In this document: in pieces, positions 10,100-18,972 of the stretch
Layout: every line of letters starts with the position of its first letter
How positions within the stretch are numbered: position 1 is the stretch's first letter
DNA from: Pseudomonas kuykendallii
Lineage (GTDB): Bacteria > Pseudomonadota > Gammaproteobacteria > Pseudomonadales > Pseudomonadaceae
DNA: 64,000 nucleotides
Assembly: GCF_900106975.1 (NCBI RefSeq)
Contig: NZ_FNNU01000005.1
Location: 124,001-188,000 of the forward strand
Direction: 5' to 3'
The notes under the pieces: model-generated
Databases searched by the model: none
Told to the model about the DNA's origin: nothing
The model's input: only the letters and a program-made list of their open reading frames with translations
Position numbers and translations under genes: made by a program

Positions 10100-10741
10100 T
10101 CAGCCTTGTCTCAACCGCAGCGGATCCACCAGTCCCGCGACGATCGCCATTCCAACCAGATCAGCAAGACGCTCCGCCTGCATGCGTTTCATCACGCGGG
10201 AACGATAAAGATCGACGGTCTTCACGCTGATGTTCAACTGCTCGGCGATTTCGCGGTTGGTGTAGCCCTTGACCAGAGGCAGCACCACATCGCGCTCCCT
10301 TGGCGTCAGCCTGGCCAGGCGCTCCTGGACGTCCTCCTGATCACTGCTGCCCGAGGTTTGCCGTTCCGAGCGGCTCAGTGCCACTTGCACACTGTCGAGT
10401 AGAAGCTGCTCGTTGTACGGCTTTTCGATGAAATCCCGCGCGCCTGCCTTGAATGCGCGCACCACGATGGGCACATCGGCGTGGCCGCTGACGAAGATGA
10501 TGGGCAACTCCAGGCCCCGCGCACGCATTTCTTCCTGCACGTTCAAACCACCCATGCCAGGCATGCGCACGTCCAGGAGCACGCAGGCGTTAAGCGTCGC
10601 ATCGCAGGCGGCGAGGAAATCGCGGCCACTGGTGAACGGAATGGCACGCAGCCCGACGGACTCGAACAGCCAGACCGTCGAGTCGAGCATGCCCTGATCG
10701 TCGTCCACCACATAAACCACTTGCTGGGTGGCAGTCGTCAT
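10100..10741 (-). CDS. LuxR/FixJ-type two-component response regulator
   Basis: A 213-residue transcription factor of the FixJ class. The receiver domain (residues ~8-122) has the acidic pocket VVDDD, phospho-acceptor Asp57 (LLDVRMPG) and the conserved lysine in DFIEKPY. A Q/S/D-rich linker leads to the LuxR-type HTH (LTPRERDVVLPLVKGYTNREIAEQLN..VDLYR). It lies 39 bp downstream of, and in the same direction as, a histidine kinase gene and has a good AGAGGA site, so the two form an operon. Divergent acid-catabolism genes are the likely targets. It resembles regulators such as ErdR/CrbR that control acetate use in Pseudomonas, but I cannot assign orthology. Confidence 0.93.
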   Translation of the reverse strand: MTTATQQVVYVVDDDQGMLDSTVWLFESVGLRAIPFTSGRDFLAACDATLNACVLLDVRMPGMGGLNVQEEMRARGLELPIIFVSGHADVPIVVRAFKAGARDFIEKPYNEQLLLDSVQVALSRSERQTSGSSDQEDVQERLARLTPRERDVVLPLVKGYTNREIAEQLNISVKTVDLYRSRVMKRMQAERLADLVGMAIVAGLVDPLRLRQG

Positions 10742-10780
10742 TGAATCGTTCCTCTTGTTGTTATCGCCATCGCATGCGCC

Positions 10781-13033
10781 TCACGGTAACGGCAGCCTGC
10801 AGCGCATCAGCAAGCCGCCAGTCGCCGCGCGTTGCCCCTCCAGGGCGCCGCCAAAGCCCTCGATTATGCTGCGACTCATCGACAGCCCGAGCCCGAGTCC
10901 GTCCGGTTTGCTGGTGTAGAACGGGGTGAACACCCGCTCCAGTTCCGAGTCGTCGAGCCCAGGTCCTTCGTCAAGAACATCCACTTCCAGTCCGGAACCG
11001 GTCGTCAGTCGAGCCGACAGGACAATGCGTGACGCCTCTCCTGGCTGGGCCTCGCGGTTGGCGTCGATGGCATTGCGCAGGAGGTTGATCAGCACCTGCT
11101 CGAGCAATACGCGGTCGGCATACACCGGCGGCAGATTGTCCGGCAGGCGCTCCTCGATCACCACCTGCCAGGCGTTCGCCTCCCAGGCGCACAGGCGGAC
11201 GGCCTCGCGTGTCACTTCGCAAAGGTCCAGCGCCTGCATGCGCCGCTGCCCCTTGCGCAGGAAGCCGCGCAACCGTTTGATGACTTCGGAGGCATGATTG
11301 GCGTGCTCGGTGATGCGTTCCAGCCCCTGCGAAACGCGCACGATTGCCTGCGGATTCTCCTCGAGCGATTGCAGGTAGCGCTGGCTGGCGCTGGCGTAGT
11401 TGACCACGGCGGCCAAGGGCTGGTTTATCTCGTGGGCGATACCGGAGGCGAGTTCGCCCAGGGTGACCAGCCGCGCCGTGTGTGCCAGCTCGTCTTGGTG
11501 GCGACGCTGCTGTGCCTCACGCAGCTCGCGCTCGGTCATGTCGCGAGCCACTAGCGAGTAATAGCGCTCTCCGCCCGCGGCCCGATGCGCCAGCAATACG
11601 AGAGAGACGGGTACTGACGCCCCTCCCAGCGGCGGATGCAAGCGTGAGTCAGCGCTCCACACACCCGCCCGCCCCGCTCTCTCGCGGCCCGTCTGCAAGC
11701 GGTTCAGGTCATCGGCGGCAAACAGCATCGACAGCGCCGGCATGGGCTGCCCCTCCTCCAGCTTCAACAACTTGCGGGCGGCGGGGTTGAGGTAGGTGAT
11801 CCGCTCGTCTGCGTCGATGAACAGCACGGGGTCCGTGTTGGCCTCCACTACCTCCGCCAGCCGCCGCTTGTTCTCCTCGGCCTGGACGCGTGCGGTGATA
11901 TCCCGCGATACGCTGACCACCTCGACCACAGCGCCCGTATACGTCTCGCGGATAGCGCGGCTGGCTGTCTCGAACCAAAGGTAATGGCCATCGCGATGGC
12001 GTATGCGGTACGTCATCGTGTGGTAGCCATCGGTCTCCAGCGCATCCCTCGCCCGCTGAATCAGCGACGCAAGATCCTGCGCGTGGAACAGGCCTTGGGC
12101 GAGCTGGCCGCGCAGGGTTTCGGGCCAGTAGCCCAGCAACGTCCATGATGCGGGCGAAGCATCCAGAAAGCGGCCATCCGGGGTGTGCCGGGAGATCAGG
12201 TCCGTGGTGTTCTCCGTGATCAGCCGGTACAAACGACGTGCCTTCGTCGCCTCGCGCTCGGCGAGCACCTGTTCGGTGGCCTCCCGGCAGCGAGCCAGGA
12301 CACGCGACGCCTGCGGATCGGGAATGAAGGTCCAAATCAGAATGCGCCCATCGCACTCGGCTTCCACGTGCTCGATGGCGCGGCCCTGTTCGAGACACGC
12401 GCGCACCAGCGAAGCGTGGTTGACCGGCAGGAAGCGCACGACCGAGCCGGGAGGCTGATCGGCCAGCAGCGCCAGCAGCGCGGCATTCAACTCCAGAGGA
12501 CCGCCGGCAGCGTCCAGCAGCAGGGTCGGCTGAGGGTCGTAACCGAGCAATGGCGAGGCGCGCATCAGGTCGCCGGAGATCGCCAGCAGCGTCGAGAGCA
12601 ATTCATGCACCCAGCCGAGCCAATCCAGGCTGACGCCTTCCCGCACTTCCACCAGGAGCAGCCCAGGTCGACCCGGCTCCAGCGCAAGATCGAAGACCTG
12701 TCCGTGGCTGATCGCGGCCCTGCGCAACCTCCCGGAAAACCAGCAATCCAGCCCGCGAACCTGCTCCAGGTCCAGGCGGCCATGGTCTTCCAGGCTGACA
12801 AGAAGCGCCTGATCGCTGGCCAGCAAGGGGTCACCCTGCCCTGGGGGCAGATGCTGGCCGCTGCCTTCATGGCCATAGATGCCGACGCTCTCCAGCCAGC
12901 TCAGGTAGTAGGCTTGTCGCACCTCGGGGCAGCCGCGCAGGGCCCGACACACGGCGTCAGCGCGGGCCGAGAGCGGAACGCCTTCGCGCTGCAGGCGCAG
13001 CCATGTGTGCAGGCGGACCGGGTTCTGGCTCAT
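10781..13033 (-). CDS. Soluble PAS-domain sensor histidine kinase
   Basis: Cognate kinase of the adjacent regulator. Starting at MSQNPVRLHTW (ATG 13033) gives 750 residues; upstream in-frame extensions are non-conserved and run through the regulatory region. No membrane helix is visible, so it should sense a cytoplasmic signal. The N-terminal ~290 residues match no domain I recognise. Two PAS domains follow (LYRLITENTTDLISRHTPDG to VSRDITARVQ, then VEANTDPVLFIDADERITYLNP). The HisKA box has His534 (GIAHEINQPLAAVVN), and the ATPase domain has NLLRNAIDAN, DEGPGL and GLGLGLS. The DcuS/FixL-like H-box (HEINQPLA) is typical of kinases paired with FixJ regulators. Confidence 0.92.
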   Translation of the reverse strand: MSQNPVRLHTWLRLQREGVPLSARADAVCRALRGCPEVRQAYYLSWLESVGIYGHEGSGQHLPPGQGDPLLASDQALLVSLEDHGRLDLEQVRGLDCWFSGRLRRAAISHGQVFDLALEPGRPGLLLVEVREGVSLDWLGWVHELLSTLLAISGDLMRASPLLGYDPQPTLLLDAAGGPLELNAALLALLADQPPGSVVRFLPVNHASLVRACLEQGRAIEHVEAECDGRILIWTFIPDPQASRVLARCREATEQVLAEREATKARRLYRLITENTTDLISRHTPDGRFLDASPASWTLLGYWPETLRGQLAQGLFHAQDLASLIQRARDALETDGYHTMTYRIRHRDGHYLWFETASRAIRETYTGAVVEVVSVSRDITARVQAEENKRRLAEVVEANTDPVLFIDADERITYLNPAARKLLKLEEGQPMPALSMLFAADDLNRLQTGRERAGRAGVWSADSRLHPPLGGASVPVSLVLLAHRAAGGERYYSLVARDMTERELREAQQRRHQDELAHTARLVTLGELASGIAHEINQPLAAVVNYASASQRYLQSLEENPQAIVRVSQGLERITEHANHASEVIKRLRGFLRKGQRRMQALDLCEVTREAVRLCAWEANAWQVVIEERLPDNLPPVYADRVLLEQVLINLLRNAIDANREAQPGEASRIVLSARLTTGSGLEVDVLDEGPGLDDSELERVFTPFYTSKPDGLGLGLSMSRSIIEGFGGALEGQRAATGGLLMRCRLPLP

Positions 13034-13072
13034 CGGAATTCCCATAAGAAAACGGCGACAGCATATCTCCAT

Positions 13073-13133
13073 ACGACCAACTTCCGCCGAACGACCAATT
13101 GGATAATCTGCTTTATATAGTAAAATTACTATA
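13073..13133. promoter_or_regulatory. Candidate operator between kinase and acyl-CoA ligase genes
   Basis: This 213-bp divergent gap holds a perfect dyad TATAGTAA-AA-TTACTATA (13116-13133) and a direct repeat ACGACCAA at 13073-13080 and 13091-13098. Related TACGAC/GTCGTA words recur at 13132 and near 13168. The dyad is centred about 120 bp before the ligase ATG and 90 bp from the kinase ATG. A regulator-binding role is inferred; candidate promoters are A/T-rich (TTTATATAG, TATATAAAAT). Confidence 0.5.
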
Positions 13134-13246
13134 CGACGCAGGTAGTAGTTCCATATCCAGTGTGGGTCGTATATAAAATCACCGCATGATCTGCCGCCCG
13201 AACAGAACAGGCGAGCAGGCACCTAGAGCTAACAATCAGCCACCGG

Positions 13247-14878
13247 ATGCCCAGCATGTCGATCTTCGAACAGGGTCTTGCCCCTGCAGCCGTGAACCAT
13301 ATCGCCCTCTCGCCGCTCAGCTTCATCGAGCGCACCGCCAGCGTCTATCCAACCTACCCGGCCGTCATCCATGGATCGATCCGTCGTACATGGGCGGAGA
13401 CCTATGCACGCTGCCGGCGTCTGGCCTCCGCGCTGGCCGGGCGCGGCATCGGCAAGGACGACACCGTGGCGGTGATGCTGCCCAACATCCCGCAGATGCT
13501 CGAGGTGCACTTCGGCGTGCCCATGATCGGCGCGGTGCTCAATCCCCTCAACGTGCGCCTGGATGCCGAAGCCATCGCCTTCATGCTGCAGCATGGCGAA
13601 GCCAAAGTGGTCATCGCCGACCGTGAGTTCTTCGATGTGATCCATTCGGCCATCGGCATGCTCGATCACCCGCCGCTGGTGATTGATGTCGATGATCCGG
13701 AGTACGGCGAAGGTCAGCCGGTGAGCAACCTGGACTACGAAGCCTTTCTTGCCGAGGGTGATCCCGAGTTCGCCTGGCAGTGGCCGGACGATGAATGGCA
13801 GGCGATCAGCCTCAACTACACCTCCGGCACCACCGGTAATCCCAAGGGTGTGGTCTACCACCATCGAGGCGCGTACCTGAATGCCCTGGGCAACCAGATG
13901 ACCTGGGCGATGGGCAATCATCCGGTCTACCTGTGGACGTTGCCGATGTTCCACTGCAATGGCTGGTGCTACCCCTGGACCGTCACGGCCCTCGCTGGGG
14001 TACACGTGTTCCTGCGCCGGGTCGACCCGCAGAAGATACTTACCCTGATCCGCGACGAGCAGGTCACGCACATGTGCGGGGCGCCCATCGTGCTGAATGC
14101 CCTGGTCAACATGCCGGCCGAAGCCAAGGCCGCCATCGATCACCCCGTCGAGGCGATGGTCGCCGGCGCCGCGCCGCCAGCGAAAGTGATCGGCGCCGTC
14201 GAAGAGATGGGCATCCGCGTCACCCACGTCTACGGGCTGACCGAGGTCTACGGCCCGGTGACCCTGTGCGCATGGCACGCCGAGTGGGACGCACTGCCGC
14301 TGGACCAGCGCGCGGAGATCAAGGCCCGCCAGGGCGTGCGCTACCCTACGCTCGAAGGCGTCATGGTCGGCGACCCGAAAACCCTTGAACCCACGCCGCG
14401 CGATGGCCAGACCATCGGCGAGGTCTTCATGCGCGGCAACACCGTGATGAAGGGCTACCTGAAGAACCCCAGCGCCACGGCGGAAGCCTTCGAGGGGGGC
14501 TGGTTCCACACCGGCGACCTCGCGGTATGCCATCCGGATGGCTATGTGGAGATCAAGGATCGCCTCAAGGACATCATCATCTCCGGGGGCGAAAACATCT
14601 CTACCATTGAGCTCGAAGGGGTCCTCTACCGTCATCCCGCCGTCCTGGAAGCCGCCGTGGTGGCGCGTCCGGACGAGAAATGGGGAGAAACGCCGTGTGC
14701 GTTCATCACCCTCAAGGCGGACCACCAGGCCGTTCGCGACAGCGACATCATCGGGTTCTGCCGGGATCACCTTGCCAGCTTCAAGGTGCCGCGCACGGTG
14801 GTGTTCATCAACCTGCCGAAGACGTCGACCGGGAAGATCCAGAAGTACCTCCTGCGCGACATGGCCAAGGCGCTGTAG
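13247..14878 (+). CDS. Acyl-CoA synthetase (AMP-forming), DmdB/medium-chain type
   Basis: A 543-residue AMP-binding enzyme that activates a carboxylic acid to its CoA thioester in two ATP-dependent steps. P-loop YTSGTTGNPKG near residue 190, adenine-site YGLTEVYGP, hinge TGDLAVCHPDGYVEIKDRLKD, ISGGENIS, and the C-terminal catalytic lysine in TSTGKIQK. The sequence style (FHCNGWCYPW, GAAPPAKV) is that of medium-chain and methylmercaptopropionate-CoA ligases rather than acetyl-CoA synthetase; the substrate cannot be read off. A second in-frame ATG at 13256 is equally likely as start; neither has a strong ribosome site. First gene of the catabolic run, divergent from its presumed two-component regulator. 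Confidence 0.9.
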   Translation: MPSMSIFEQGLAPAAVNHIALSPLSFIERTASVYPTYPAVIHGSIRRTWAETYARCRRLASALAGRGIGKDDTVAVMLPNIPQMLEVHFGVPMIGAVLNPLNVRLDAEAIAFMLQHGEAKVVIADREFFDVIHSAIGMLDHPPLVIDVDDPEYGEGQPVSNLDYEAFLAEGDPEFAWQWPDDEWQAISLNYTSGTTGNPKGVVYHHRGAYLNALGNQMTWAMGNHPVYLWTLPMFHCNGWCYPWTVTALAGVHVFLRRVDPQKILTLIRDEQVTHMCGAPIVLNALVNMPAEAKAAIDHPVEAMVAGAAPPAKVIGAVEEMGIRVTHVYGLTEVYGPVTLCAWHAEWDALPLDQRAEIKARQGVRYPTLEGVMVGDPKTLEPTPRDGQTIGEVFMRGNTVMKGYLKNPSATAEAFEGGWFHTGDLAVCHPDGYVEIKDRLKDIIISGGENISTIELEGVLYRHPAVLEAAVVARPDEKWGETPCAFITLKADHQAVRDSDIIGFCRDHLASFKVPRTVVFINLPKTSTGKIQKYLLRDMAKAL

Positions 14879-14995
14879 CCGAAACACATCCTCCAGGCGA
14901 CACAAGGCGACGGCCCTCGGCCCGTCGCTAAGGTGCCCTGCACCCCGAAAACGGGGGGCGGGCCTCGGCAACAACAAAAACAAGGAGCCACACCG

Positions 14996-15322
14996 ATGAC
15001 CCATGCTGAGTTGTCCCACGCGCAGCGCTGCGACCGCATCCGAGCCAACCCGAAGTTCCAGCGCCTGGTGCGCAGCCGCTCGCGCCTGGCGTGGTCGCTT
15101 AGCGCAGCCGTACTGGGCACCTACTACCTGTTCATGCTGGTCGTGGCTTTCCAGCCCGCGCTGCTGCACGCGCCTCTGGGCGAAGGCCGTCAACTGACGG
15201 TGGGCATCCCGGTGGCGGCAGCGGTCATCGTGCTATCCTGGCTTTGCACCGGCTGGTACGTGTACCGCGCCAACACGCGCTTCGACGCCCTTGGCGCCGA
15301 TCTGCTGGCGGAGCTGAAATGA
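14996..15322 (+). CDS. DUF485 membrane protein (YjcH-like symporter partner)
   Basis: A 108-residue protein with two membrane helices (residues ~32-54, [19 protein letters not shown], and ~69-90, [20 protein letters not shown]) and the DUF485 N-terminus ([17 protein letters not shown]). The ATG at 14996 follows AAGGAG. DUF485 proteins such as YjcH are nearly always encoded directly before an ActP-type sodium:solute symporter and are thought to assist it. That holds here: its stop overlaps the symporter start (ATGA), implying translational coupling. About 115 bp separate it from the ligase gene, with a small CCCCG-AAAA-CGGGG hairpin near 14943. Confidence 0.9.
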   Translation: MTHAELSHAQRCDRIRANPKFQRLVRSRSRLAWSLSAAVLGTYYLFMLVVAFQPALLHAPLGEGRQLTVGIPVAAAVIVLSWLCTGWYVYRANTRFDALGADLLAELK

Positions 15323-16980
15323 TGCGCCTGCGCACTCTCGGCACCGCGTGCCTGGCCTTGGCCCCGCTTGGGGTTCTGGCCGCCCCTTTCGTGGCGGAGA
15401 AGCAGCCCGTCAACCTGCACGCCATCGCCATGTTCTTCGTCTTCGTGATGGGGACGCTGGCGATCACCTGGTGGGCCGCCCGGCAGACCAAATCCACCTC
15501 CGACTTCTACACCGCCGGCGGCGGCATCAGCGGTTTTCAGAACGGTCTGGCGATCGCCGGCGACTACATGTCGGCCGCCACGCTGCTGGGGCTGTCCAGC
15601 CTGGTCTTCGCCAAGGGTTACGACGGCTTCGTCTATACGGTGGCGTTCTTCGTCGGCTGGCCGATCATCACCTTCCTGATGGCGGAGCGCCTGCGCAACC
15701 TCGGGCGCTATACCTTCGCCGACATCGTGTCCTACCGCCTGGATCAGACGCAGATCCGCACGTTCGCCGCCTTCGGTTCGCTGACCGTGGTGTGCTGCTA
15801 TCTGGTCGTCCAGATGGTCGGCGCGGGCCAGTTGATCAAGCTGCTGTTCGGCCTCGACTACACCACGGCCGTGATAGTGGTGGGTGTCCTGATGCTGGTC
15901 TACGTGATCTTCGGCGGCATGATCGCCACCACCTGGGTACAGATCATCAAGGCCGTCCTGCTGCTCGCCGGCGGCACGACCCTCGCCCTGCTCGCCCTGG
16001 CCGAATTCGGCTTCAGCCTGGAGACCCTGGCGAGCCGCGCTGTCGCGAGCCATGCCATCGGCTGGAGCATCATGGGGCCGGGCTCGATGCTGGCCGACCC
16101 GATCAATGCGGCATCGCTGTCGCTTGGCCTGGTTTTCGGCATCGCCGGTCTTCCACACATCCTGATGCGCTTCTTCACCGTGCCCAACGCCCGGGAAGCC
16201 CGCAAGTCGGTGTTCTATGCCACCGGCTTCATCGGCTTCTTCTTCCTGGTGGTCATGGTGCTGGGCTACAGCGCCATCGTCATCGTCGGTACCGACCCGC
16301 AGTTCTTCGTCGATGGCAACGTCAAAGGCGCGCTGATCGGCGGCGGCAATATGGTGGCGATGCACCTGGCCAAGGCGGTAGGCGGCAACCTGTTCCTCGG
16401 CTTCCTGTCGGCCGTCGCGTTCGCCACCATCCTGGCCGTGGTTTCCGGCCTGGCACTGGCCGGCGCTTCGGCCATCTCCCACGACCTCTACGCCACGGTG
16501 CTGAAGAAAGGCACCGCCAGCCAGAAGGAGGAGATGCGCGTCACCCGCATCGCTACCGTCGGGCTGGGCCTCGTCGCCATTGGCCTGGGCATCCTTTTCG
16601 AGAAACAGAACGTCGCCTTCCTGGTGGGGCTGACGTTCGGCATCGCCGCCTCGACCAACTTCCCCGTGCTGATCATGGCCATGTACTGGCGGAACCTGAC
16701 CACCCGCGGCGCCCTTGCCGGTGGTTTCGCAGGCCTCGCCACGGCGCTGGTACTGGTGATCCTGTCGCCCGCCGTCTGGGTTTCCGTGCTGGGACACGCG
16801 CAAGCCATTTATCCCTACGACCACCCGGCTCTGTTCTCCATGCCGTTGGCCTTCCTGGTCATCGTGGTGGTCTCGCGCCTGGATCGAAGCGCACGCGCAG
16901 AACGCGAGCGGGCGGCCTTCGACGACCAGTTCGTCAGGGCTCAAACCGGGCTGGGCGCCGCTGCCGCGTCCAGTCATTGA
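15319..16980 (+). CDS. Sodium:solute symporter (ActP/SSS family), carboxylate uptake
   Basis: A 553-residue inner-membrane transporter of the SSS family, with a cleavable-looking N-terminal leader ([16 protein letters not shown]) and about 13 helices. Landmarks: [32 protein letters not shown] (first helices and sodium site) and [30 protein letters not shown], both highly characteristic of ActP-type acetate/short-chain carboxylate permeases. It overlaps the DUF485 gene by 4 bases. With a ligase, dehydrogenase and thiolase around it, it probably imports the acid that the ligase activates. I leave the symbol blank because the substrate may not be acetate. Confidence 0.92.
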   Translation: MMRLRTLGTACLALAPLGVLAAPFVAEKQPVNLHAIAMFFVFVMGTLAITWWAARQTKSTSDFYTAGGGISGFQNGLAIAGDYMSAATLLGLSSLVFAKGYDGFVYTVAFFVGWPIITFLMAERLRNLGRYTFADIVSYRLDQTQIRTFAAFGSLTVVCCYLVVQMVGAGQLIKLLFGLDYTTAVIVVGVLMLVYVIFGGMIATTWVQIIKAVLLLAGGTTLALLALAEFGFSLETLASRAVASHAIGWSIMGPGSMLADPINAASLSLGLVFGIAGLPHILMRFFTVPNAREARKSVFYATGFIGFFFLVVMVLGYSAIVIVGTDPQFFVDGNVKGALIGGGNMVAMHLAKAVGGNLFLGFLSAVAFATILAVVSGLALAGASAISHDLYATVLKKGTASQKEEMRVTRIATVGLGLVAIGLGILFEKQNVAFLVGLTFGIAASTNFPVLIMAMYWRNLTTRGALAGGFAGLATALVLVILSPAVWVSVLGHAQAIYPYDHPALFSMPLAFLVIVVVSRLDRSARAERERAAFDDQFVRAQTGLGAAAASSH

Positions 16981-17100
16981 ACTCAAGGTCTCCAGTCGAC
17001 GGTGGCGCGGTCTGCCGTCGACCCTAAAGGCCGCTGCTCGCGGTGGTCTCTTTTTATTCTTACGCGCCGGCCCTGCACGGCGCTCCGAACGAGGTGATCG

Positions 17101-18870
17101 ATGCCTGAATACAACGCTCCCCTGCGCGACCTGCGCTTCGTCCTCCATGAGGTGTTCGATGCGCCGGGTCTCTGGGCTCGCCTGCCGGCGCTGGCGGAAA
17201 CGGTGGACGCCGCAACCGCCGATGCGATCCTGGAGGAAGCGGCAAAGGTCACGGGTGGGCTGATCGCCCCGCTCAACCGCAGCGGCGACGAGGAAGGAGC
17301 GCAGTGGGCAAACGGCGCGGTCAGCACGCCACGGGGATTCAGGCAGGCATACGCCACTTACATCGAAGGCGGCTGGGTAGGCCTGTCCGGCAACCCGCAG
17401 TACGGCGGAATGGGCATGCCCAAGATGCTCGCGGTGCAGTTCGAGGAAATGCTCTATGCCGCAGGCTCCAGTTTCGCCCTGTATTCCGCGCTGAGCTCCG
17501 GCGCCTGCCTGGCGATTGACGCCCACGCCAGCGAAACGCTGAAACGCACCTACCTCCCCCCGATGTACGAAGGCCGCTGGGCGGGGTCCATGTGCCTCAC
17601 GGAGGCTCACGCCGGCACCGACCTGGGCATCATCCGCACCCGCGCCGAGCCACGGGCCGACGGTAGCTACGCGATCAGCGGAAGCAAGATATTCATCACC
17701 GGCGGCGAGCAGGACCTGACCGAGAACATCATCCACCTGGTGCTGGCCAAGCTGCCGGATGCGCCGGCCGGGCCCAAGGGGATTTCGCTGTTCCTGGTGC
17801 CCAAGATAAAGGTCGGCGCCGACGGTTCGCTGGGCGAGCGCAACGCGGTGAGCTGCGGTTCCATCGAGCACAAGATGGGCATCAAGGCGTCGGCCACCTG
17901 CGTGATGAATTTCGATGGCGCCGAAGGCTACCTGATCGGCGAAGAGAACAAGGGCCTGGCGGCGATGTTCACCATGATGAACTACGAGCGCCTGTCCATC
18001 GGCATCCAGGGCATCGGCTGTGCCGAGGCGTCCTACCAGAACGCCGTCGCCTACGCCCGCGAGCGCATCCAGAGCCGTGCACCGGGCGGTCCGCAGGCCA
18101 GGGACAAGGCCGCCGACCCGATCATCGTGCACCCGGACGTGCGCCGCATGCTGCTGACCATGAAAGCCATGACCGAGGGGGGGCGCGCTTTCGCCAGCTA
18201 CGTCGGCCAGCAGCTCGACCTGAGCAAGTTCAGCGAAGACCCCGCCGAGAAGCAGGCTGCCGAGAATCTGGTCGCCCTCCTCACCCCGATAGCCAAGGCC
18301 TTCTTCACCGATACCGGTCTGGAAAGCACGGTGCACGGCCAGCAGGTGTTCGGTGGCCACGGCTACATCCGCGAATGGGGCCAGGAGCAACTGGTGCGCG
18401 ACGTTCGCATCGCGCAGATCTACGAAGGCACCAACGGCATCCAGGCTCTGGACCTGCTCGGACGCAAGGTGGTGGCCAACGGTGGCGCCGCCCTGCGCCA
18501 GTTCACCGGCGAGATCCGTGCGTTCGCCGCGGCGGACGTACCTCATCGCGAAGCGCTGCTGGACGCCGTGCAGCGTCTGGAGAGCACCACCGACTGGCTG
18601 TTGCAGCGGGCCAGCGAGAACCCCAACGAAGTCGGCGCCGCCTCCGTGGAGTTCCTGCACCTGTTTGGCTATGTCGCCTACGCCTGGCTCTGGTCGCGCA
18701 TGGCTCGGGTGGCGGCGAGCAAGCGCGCCGAGGACGAGGCGTTCTACGACGCCAAGCAGGCTACCGCGGACTTCTACTTCCGCCGCCTGCTACCGCGCAT
18801 TCTCGGCCTGGAGGCGAGCATCCGCGCCGGCAGCGATCCGTTGTTCGGCCTGGCGGCGGAGCAGTTCTGA
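17101..18870 (+). CDS. Acyl-CoA dehydrogenase (DmdC-like, with C-terminal extension)
   Basis: A 589-residue FAD enzyme introducing a trans-2 double bond into an acyl-CoA. It belongs to the long ACAD class, ~200 residues longer than classical ones, with an added C-terminal helical domain (~residues 450-589). Seen: QYGGMGMPKMLAVQFEEM, the FAD/substrate strand CLTEAHAGTDLGIIRTRAE, GSKIFITGGEQD, and the active-site strand AQIYEGTNGIQALDLLGRK. DmdC (methylmercaptopropionyl-CoA dehydrogenase) and several Pseudomonas fatty-acyl-CoA dehydrogenases share this architecture. It is 120 bp after the symporter gene and has the ligase as upstream partner. No enoyl-CoA hydratase is present in the window. Confidence 0.9.
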   Translation: MPEYNAPLRDLRFVLHEVFDAPGLWARLPALAETVDAATADAILEEAAKVTGGLIAPLNRSGDEEGAQWANGAVSTPRGFRQAYATYIEGGWVGLSGNPQYGGMGMPKMLAVQFEEMLYAAGSSFALYSALSSGACLAIDAHASETLKRTYLPPMYEGRWAGSMCLTEAHAGTDLGIIRTRAEPRADGSYAISGSKIFITGGEQDLTENIIHLVLAKLPDAPAGPKGISLFLVPKIKVGADGSLGERNAVSCGSIEHKMGIKASATCVMNFDGAEGYLIGEENKGLAAMFTMMNYERLSIGIQGIGCAEASYQNAVAYARERIQSRAPGGPQARDKAADPIIVHPDVRRMLLTMKAMTEGGRAFASYVGQQLDLSKFSEDPAEKQAAENLVALLTPIAKAFFTDTGLESTVHGQQVFGGHGYIREWGQEQLVRDVRIAQIYEGTNGIQALDLLGRKVVANGGAALRQFTGEIRAFAAADVPHREALLDAVQRLESTTDWLLQRASENPNEVGAASVEFLHLFGYVAYAWLWSRMARVAASKRAEDEAFYDAKQATADFYFRRLLPRILGLEASIRAGSDPLFGLAAEQF

Positions 18871-18898
18871 ACGCCGGTCCCTAATGAACGGGCGACAC

Positions 18899-18931
18899 GC
18901 GGACCGCCTCCGGTGGCCGCTTTTTCTTTCG
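18899..18931 (+). terminator. Terminator between dehydrogenase and thiolase genes
   Basis: GCGG(A)CCGCC / GGTGGCCGC forms a 9-bp stem with one bulged A and a short TCC loop, followed by TTTTTCTTTC. It lies about 28 bases after the dehydrogenase stop and 42 before the thiolase ATG, so thiolase may need its own promoter or read-through. Confidence 0.65.
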
Positions 18932-18972
18932 CGATCCCGTCCCCTCGGACGGATCGCAACACGGGAGTTTCC

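Noticed and set aside
15190-18660. A 1156-codon open frame antisense to the symporter and dehydrogenase genes
   Set aside because: It is the complement of two clear genes in GC-rich DNA, with no domain, no ribosome site and biased low-complexity composition. The same applies to long antisense frames at 13229-15193, 36395-39592, 39160-41109, 53808-55922, 55997-58960 and 59076-61253.
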